Shown here: one piece after another, positions 6,853 through 8,993 of the stretch | How the letters are laid out: the number at the start of each line of letters is the position of its first letter | Position numbering within the stretch: the first letter of the stretch is position 1 | Assembly (NCBI GenBank): GCA_031270925.1 | Contig: JAISWY010000397.1 | Location: 1 to 8,993, forward strand | Length of the DNA stretch: 8,993 nucleotides | Direction of reading: 5' to 3' | Origin: Candidatus Symbiothrix sp. | GTDB taxonomy: Bacteria > Bacteroidota > Bacteroidia > Bacteroidales > Azobacteroidaceae | Program-made: the position numbers and the translations under genes | Notes under the pieces: model-generated | The model's input: the letters and a program-made list of their open reading frames with translations, nothing else | Database searches by the model: none | What the model was told of the DNA's origin: nothing

Positions 6853-8993
6853 TTAAAGTCCGATGTTAAGACCGCAAGTAAATGTTCTCATTAATGGATA
6901 ACCATCGTTCACATTGCTTTTTTCGGGGTCTAAGCCTCTGAAAGCTGAAATGGTAAACAGATTGTCCATCGAAACGAACACACGGAAAGCGCCTATTTTT
7001 ATTTTTTGCAAAAAAGTACCCGGAATGCTATATCCCAATTGAAGATTTTTGAGGCGCAGGTATGCCAAATTATCCAAATAGAATGTTGATGGTTTCCGAT
7101 TGTTAGCAGAACCCATGCGCGTCCATGTGCCGTCTCTGTTTTCAATCGACCAAGGCTCTGTCCAATGCTCAGTAGTAACAGCAAGTCGTCCGTCGGCGGC
7201 TAAATTGGAATTGTTGTTGCCCGTGAGCCAAAATGTTTTGCGCCCCGCAGCCCCTTGAAACATAAGAGCCACATCAAAACCCTTCCATTGAAAAGTACTG
7301 TTCAGCGCAAAGTTTGTAGTCGGACGGTCGGTCTGCACATAAGGGTAGGCCCGCATATCATTGTCATCAATCTTACCATCGCCGTTTAAGTCTTTATACA
7401 GCAAGTCGCCCGGTTGCGCTCCTTGTGGAGTCGCTTCGTATATATCGTTCCATGTCTGCGCAATGCCGATTGCTTCGTATGCGTAAACATATCCGTAAGG
7501 CATATTGATAAACGCCAACGAGCTGCTGTTATCGTCAGCCTGATTTCTGCCCAAGTACTCGTTCCATTTTTCGAGCACGGTAGCATTATACGAAGCATTC
7601 AGATTAATTGTGTAATTGAAATCTCCTTTGCGGTCGCGCCAAGTGAAATTGCCCTCGATGCCTCTGTTCCGAAGATTTCCAATGTTTTTGCGGGGAGCGC
7701 TGTATGCTCCTGTCAAATGAATCGACATATCGGAAGGACGGTGCATGCCGGTAGTCAATCGGTCGTAATAATCGATTTCGGCAGACAGCTTATTGTTAAT
7801 GAAAGTCATATCCAACCCTAAGTTCAGCACGCTTGTTTCTTCCCATGTGAAATCGCTGTTAACCATTTTTTTATTAACCAATCCTTTCACTATTTCGCCA
7901 TCGATTATATACGAAGCAGAGCTAAGCACTTCCAATTGTTCATAACGGTTGACGCCGCTGTTGTTTCCTAACGTACCGTAAGATGCACGGAATTTTCCGT
8001 GATTCATCCACGATTCCGTCCATGAGTTGACAAAGGATTCTTCGGTAAAAATCCATCCTGCCGAAGCGGAGGGGAAAAAGCCGTAGCGGTGTCCTTCCAA
8101 GAATTTGGAAGAGCCATCTGTCCGCAGATTCATTTCCAACAAATAGCGTTGATAAGCAACGTAGTTGATACGTCCTATATAAGAAATCAATCCCTCCTCG
8201 CTCGAATAGCCTGCAACGCTCAGTCCCGAAGGATCTTTCAACGTCGCGTTTATCTCGCTTAACGATGGGTGTATGCGGTCTAAACTGGAAGATAACTGAT
8301 AGCGGCTGTACCAATATTCGCGGCTGTACGCGCCCATAAGTGTTATATTATGATTTTCGGCTATCGTGAAATCATAATTCAAGCGTGCGCTGAATTGGGT
8401 TTTATGCCCTGTCGTAGTCTGATTTTCGACTCCCGCGGTGCTTGCAACATACGATGTTGCAGTAAACGATTCCGTCTGAAAATTATATGCGTCTGTCGGC
8501 GTCGGCGCGGCATAACGAAAATCGTTATAATAGTTAATCGAGTAGTCGATACGCGCATTCAATCCCTTAACGAGGTTCCAGTCAAGAAATATATTTCCGT
8601 TGGCTTCCTGTCTTCTCTTATGGATAAGGTCGTTGGTGTACATCGAATAGGGATTGAACACTTGCAGGTTTTCTCCATAAGCCATTGCGCCTCCGTAATA
8701 ACCCGTTTCAGGGTCGTAAGGCAATATGCCGGCAGTGGCATAACGCATTTGGTTTGCATCGACTGAATTCTGATACTGACTGTTTTGAGCATATTGCATA
8801 TCCGACCAGTTGCCCGAAAAACGCGCTCCAACCGTGATGTTTGGGCGTATTTTAGCATCGTAGTTTATTCGGGCATTGTATTGCGAATAATCATTATTCA
8901 TAATCATGCCTCTTTCGTCCATTGCGCCTACCGAAATGTAAAAATTGGAAATGTCGGTTCCGCCCGAAGCCGAAACATTGTATTTCTGCGTTA
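6853..8993 (-). CDS. SusC-like TonB-dependent outer-membrane transporter, C-terminal part
   Basis: This is the C-terminal 712 residues of a SusC/RagA-type transporter, which imports oligosaccharides across the outer membrane with energy from TonB. The frame stays open to the right edge of the window, so the ATG at 8922 is internal; the residues before it include YNVSASGGTD and FYISVG, the start of the SusC barrel. The signal peptide, any carboxypeptidase-like domain and the plug lie outside the window. Visible family marks include LRTDGSSKF with FPSASAGWIF soon after, SYGTLGNNSG, RNRGIEGNFTW, and a calcium-loop-like DLNGDGKIDDND at 7357-7392. The protein ends in RTFTCGLNIGL, the usual final barrel strand, although the last residue is Leu where an aromatic residue is common. 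A SusD gene follows after 140 bases, the standard arrangement. Family assignment is firm; the transported glycan cannot be read from the sequence. Confidence 0.96.
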   Translation of the reverse strand, partial: TQKYNVSASGGTDISNFYISVGAMDERGMIMNNDYSQYNARINYDAKIRPNITVGARFSGNWSDMQYAQNSQYQNSVDANQMRYATAGILPYDPETGYYGGAMAYGENLQVFNPYSMYTNDLIHKRRQEANGNIFLDWNLVKGLNARIDYSINYYNDFRYAAPTPTDAYNFQTESFTATSYVASTAGVENQTTTGHKTQFSARLNYDFTIAENHNITLMGAYSREYWYSRYQLSSSLDRIHPSLSEINATLKDPSGLSVAGYSSEEGLISYIGRINYVAYQRYLLEMNLRTDGSSKFLEGHRYGFFPSASAGWIFTEESFVNSWTESWMNHGKFRASYGTLGNNSGVNRYEQLEVLSSASYIIDGEIVKGLVNKKMVNSDFTWEETSVLNLGLDMTFINNKLSAEIDYYDRLTTGMHRPSDMSIHLTGAYSAPRKNIGNLRNRGIEGNFTWRDRKGDFNYTINLNASYNATVLEKWNEYLGRNQADDNSSSLAFINMPYGYVYAYEAIGIAQTWNDIYEATPQGAQPGDLLYKDLNGDGKIDDNDMRAYPYVQTDRPTTNFALNSTFQWKGFDVALMFQGAAGRKTFWLTGNNNSNLAADGRLAVTTEHWTEPWSIENRDGTWTRMGSANNRKPSTFYLDNLAYLRLKNLQLGYSIPGTFLQKIKIGAFRVFVSMDNLFTISAFRGLDPEKSNVNDGYPLMRTFTCGLNIGL

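Noticed and set aside
6853..6885. SusC ends in Leu, where an aromatic residue is common
   Set aside because: The final strand is otherwise normal and the stop codon is clear. A single variant residue is not enough to suggest a broken gene.
7357..7392. EF-hand-like motif DLNGDGKIDDND, considered as a dockerin-type module
   Set aside because: A single copy of this calcium-loop motif is common inside SusC barrels, and no second dockerin repeat is present.

Overview
The window looks like the middle of a polysaccharide utilization locus (PUL) from a member of the Bacteroidota, probably the order Bacteroidales. The evidence is a SusC/SusD outer-membrane pair, several lipoproteins with a cysteine right after a short hydrophobic leader, very A/T-rich gaps just upstream of start codons, and moderate GC. 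All six genes lie on the minus strand with short gaps (12 to 140 bases), so they read as one operon running from right to left. No promoter, terminator, RNA gene, transposon or CRISPR array was seen. The longest gene-free stretch is the 140-base susC-susD gap.

In transcription order the genes are: (1) the C-terminal 712 residues of a SusC-like TonB-dependent transporter (8993-6853, 5' end outside the window); (2) a complete SusD-like glycan-binding lipoprotein (6712-4832); (3) a small lipoprotein with one Ig-like domain (4798-4409); (4) a lipoprotein resembling the DUF4466 family (4396-3410); (5) a 798-residue secreted protein that joins an N-terminal BNR/Asp-box beta-propeller to a complete C-terminal GH5 glycoside hydrolase (3346-950); (6) most of a GH88 unsaturated glucuronyl hydrolase lipoprotein (923-1, running off the left edge). 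Gene 6 was found by reading the minus strand directly. It has no ATG start and no stop inside the window.

A plausible working model is that the surface lipoproteins and SusD capture an acidic polysaccharide. The propeller-GH5 protein cuts the chain, SusC/SusD import the fragments, and GH88 removes a 4,5-unsaturated uronic acid from the non-reducing end. Because GH88 needs a lyase-made end, a lyase should act in this pathway; the propeller domain is one candidate. The GH5 domain resembles subfamily 5 (beta-1,4-endoglucanase type). Together this suggests a uronic-acid-bearing polysaccharide with beta-glucosidic stretches, but the substrate is an inference. The most noteworthy items are the propeller-GH5 fusion, its pairing with GH88, the non-ATG start of GH88 and the tandem short repeats filling the susC-susD gap.
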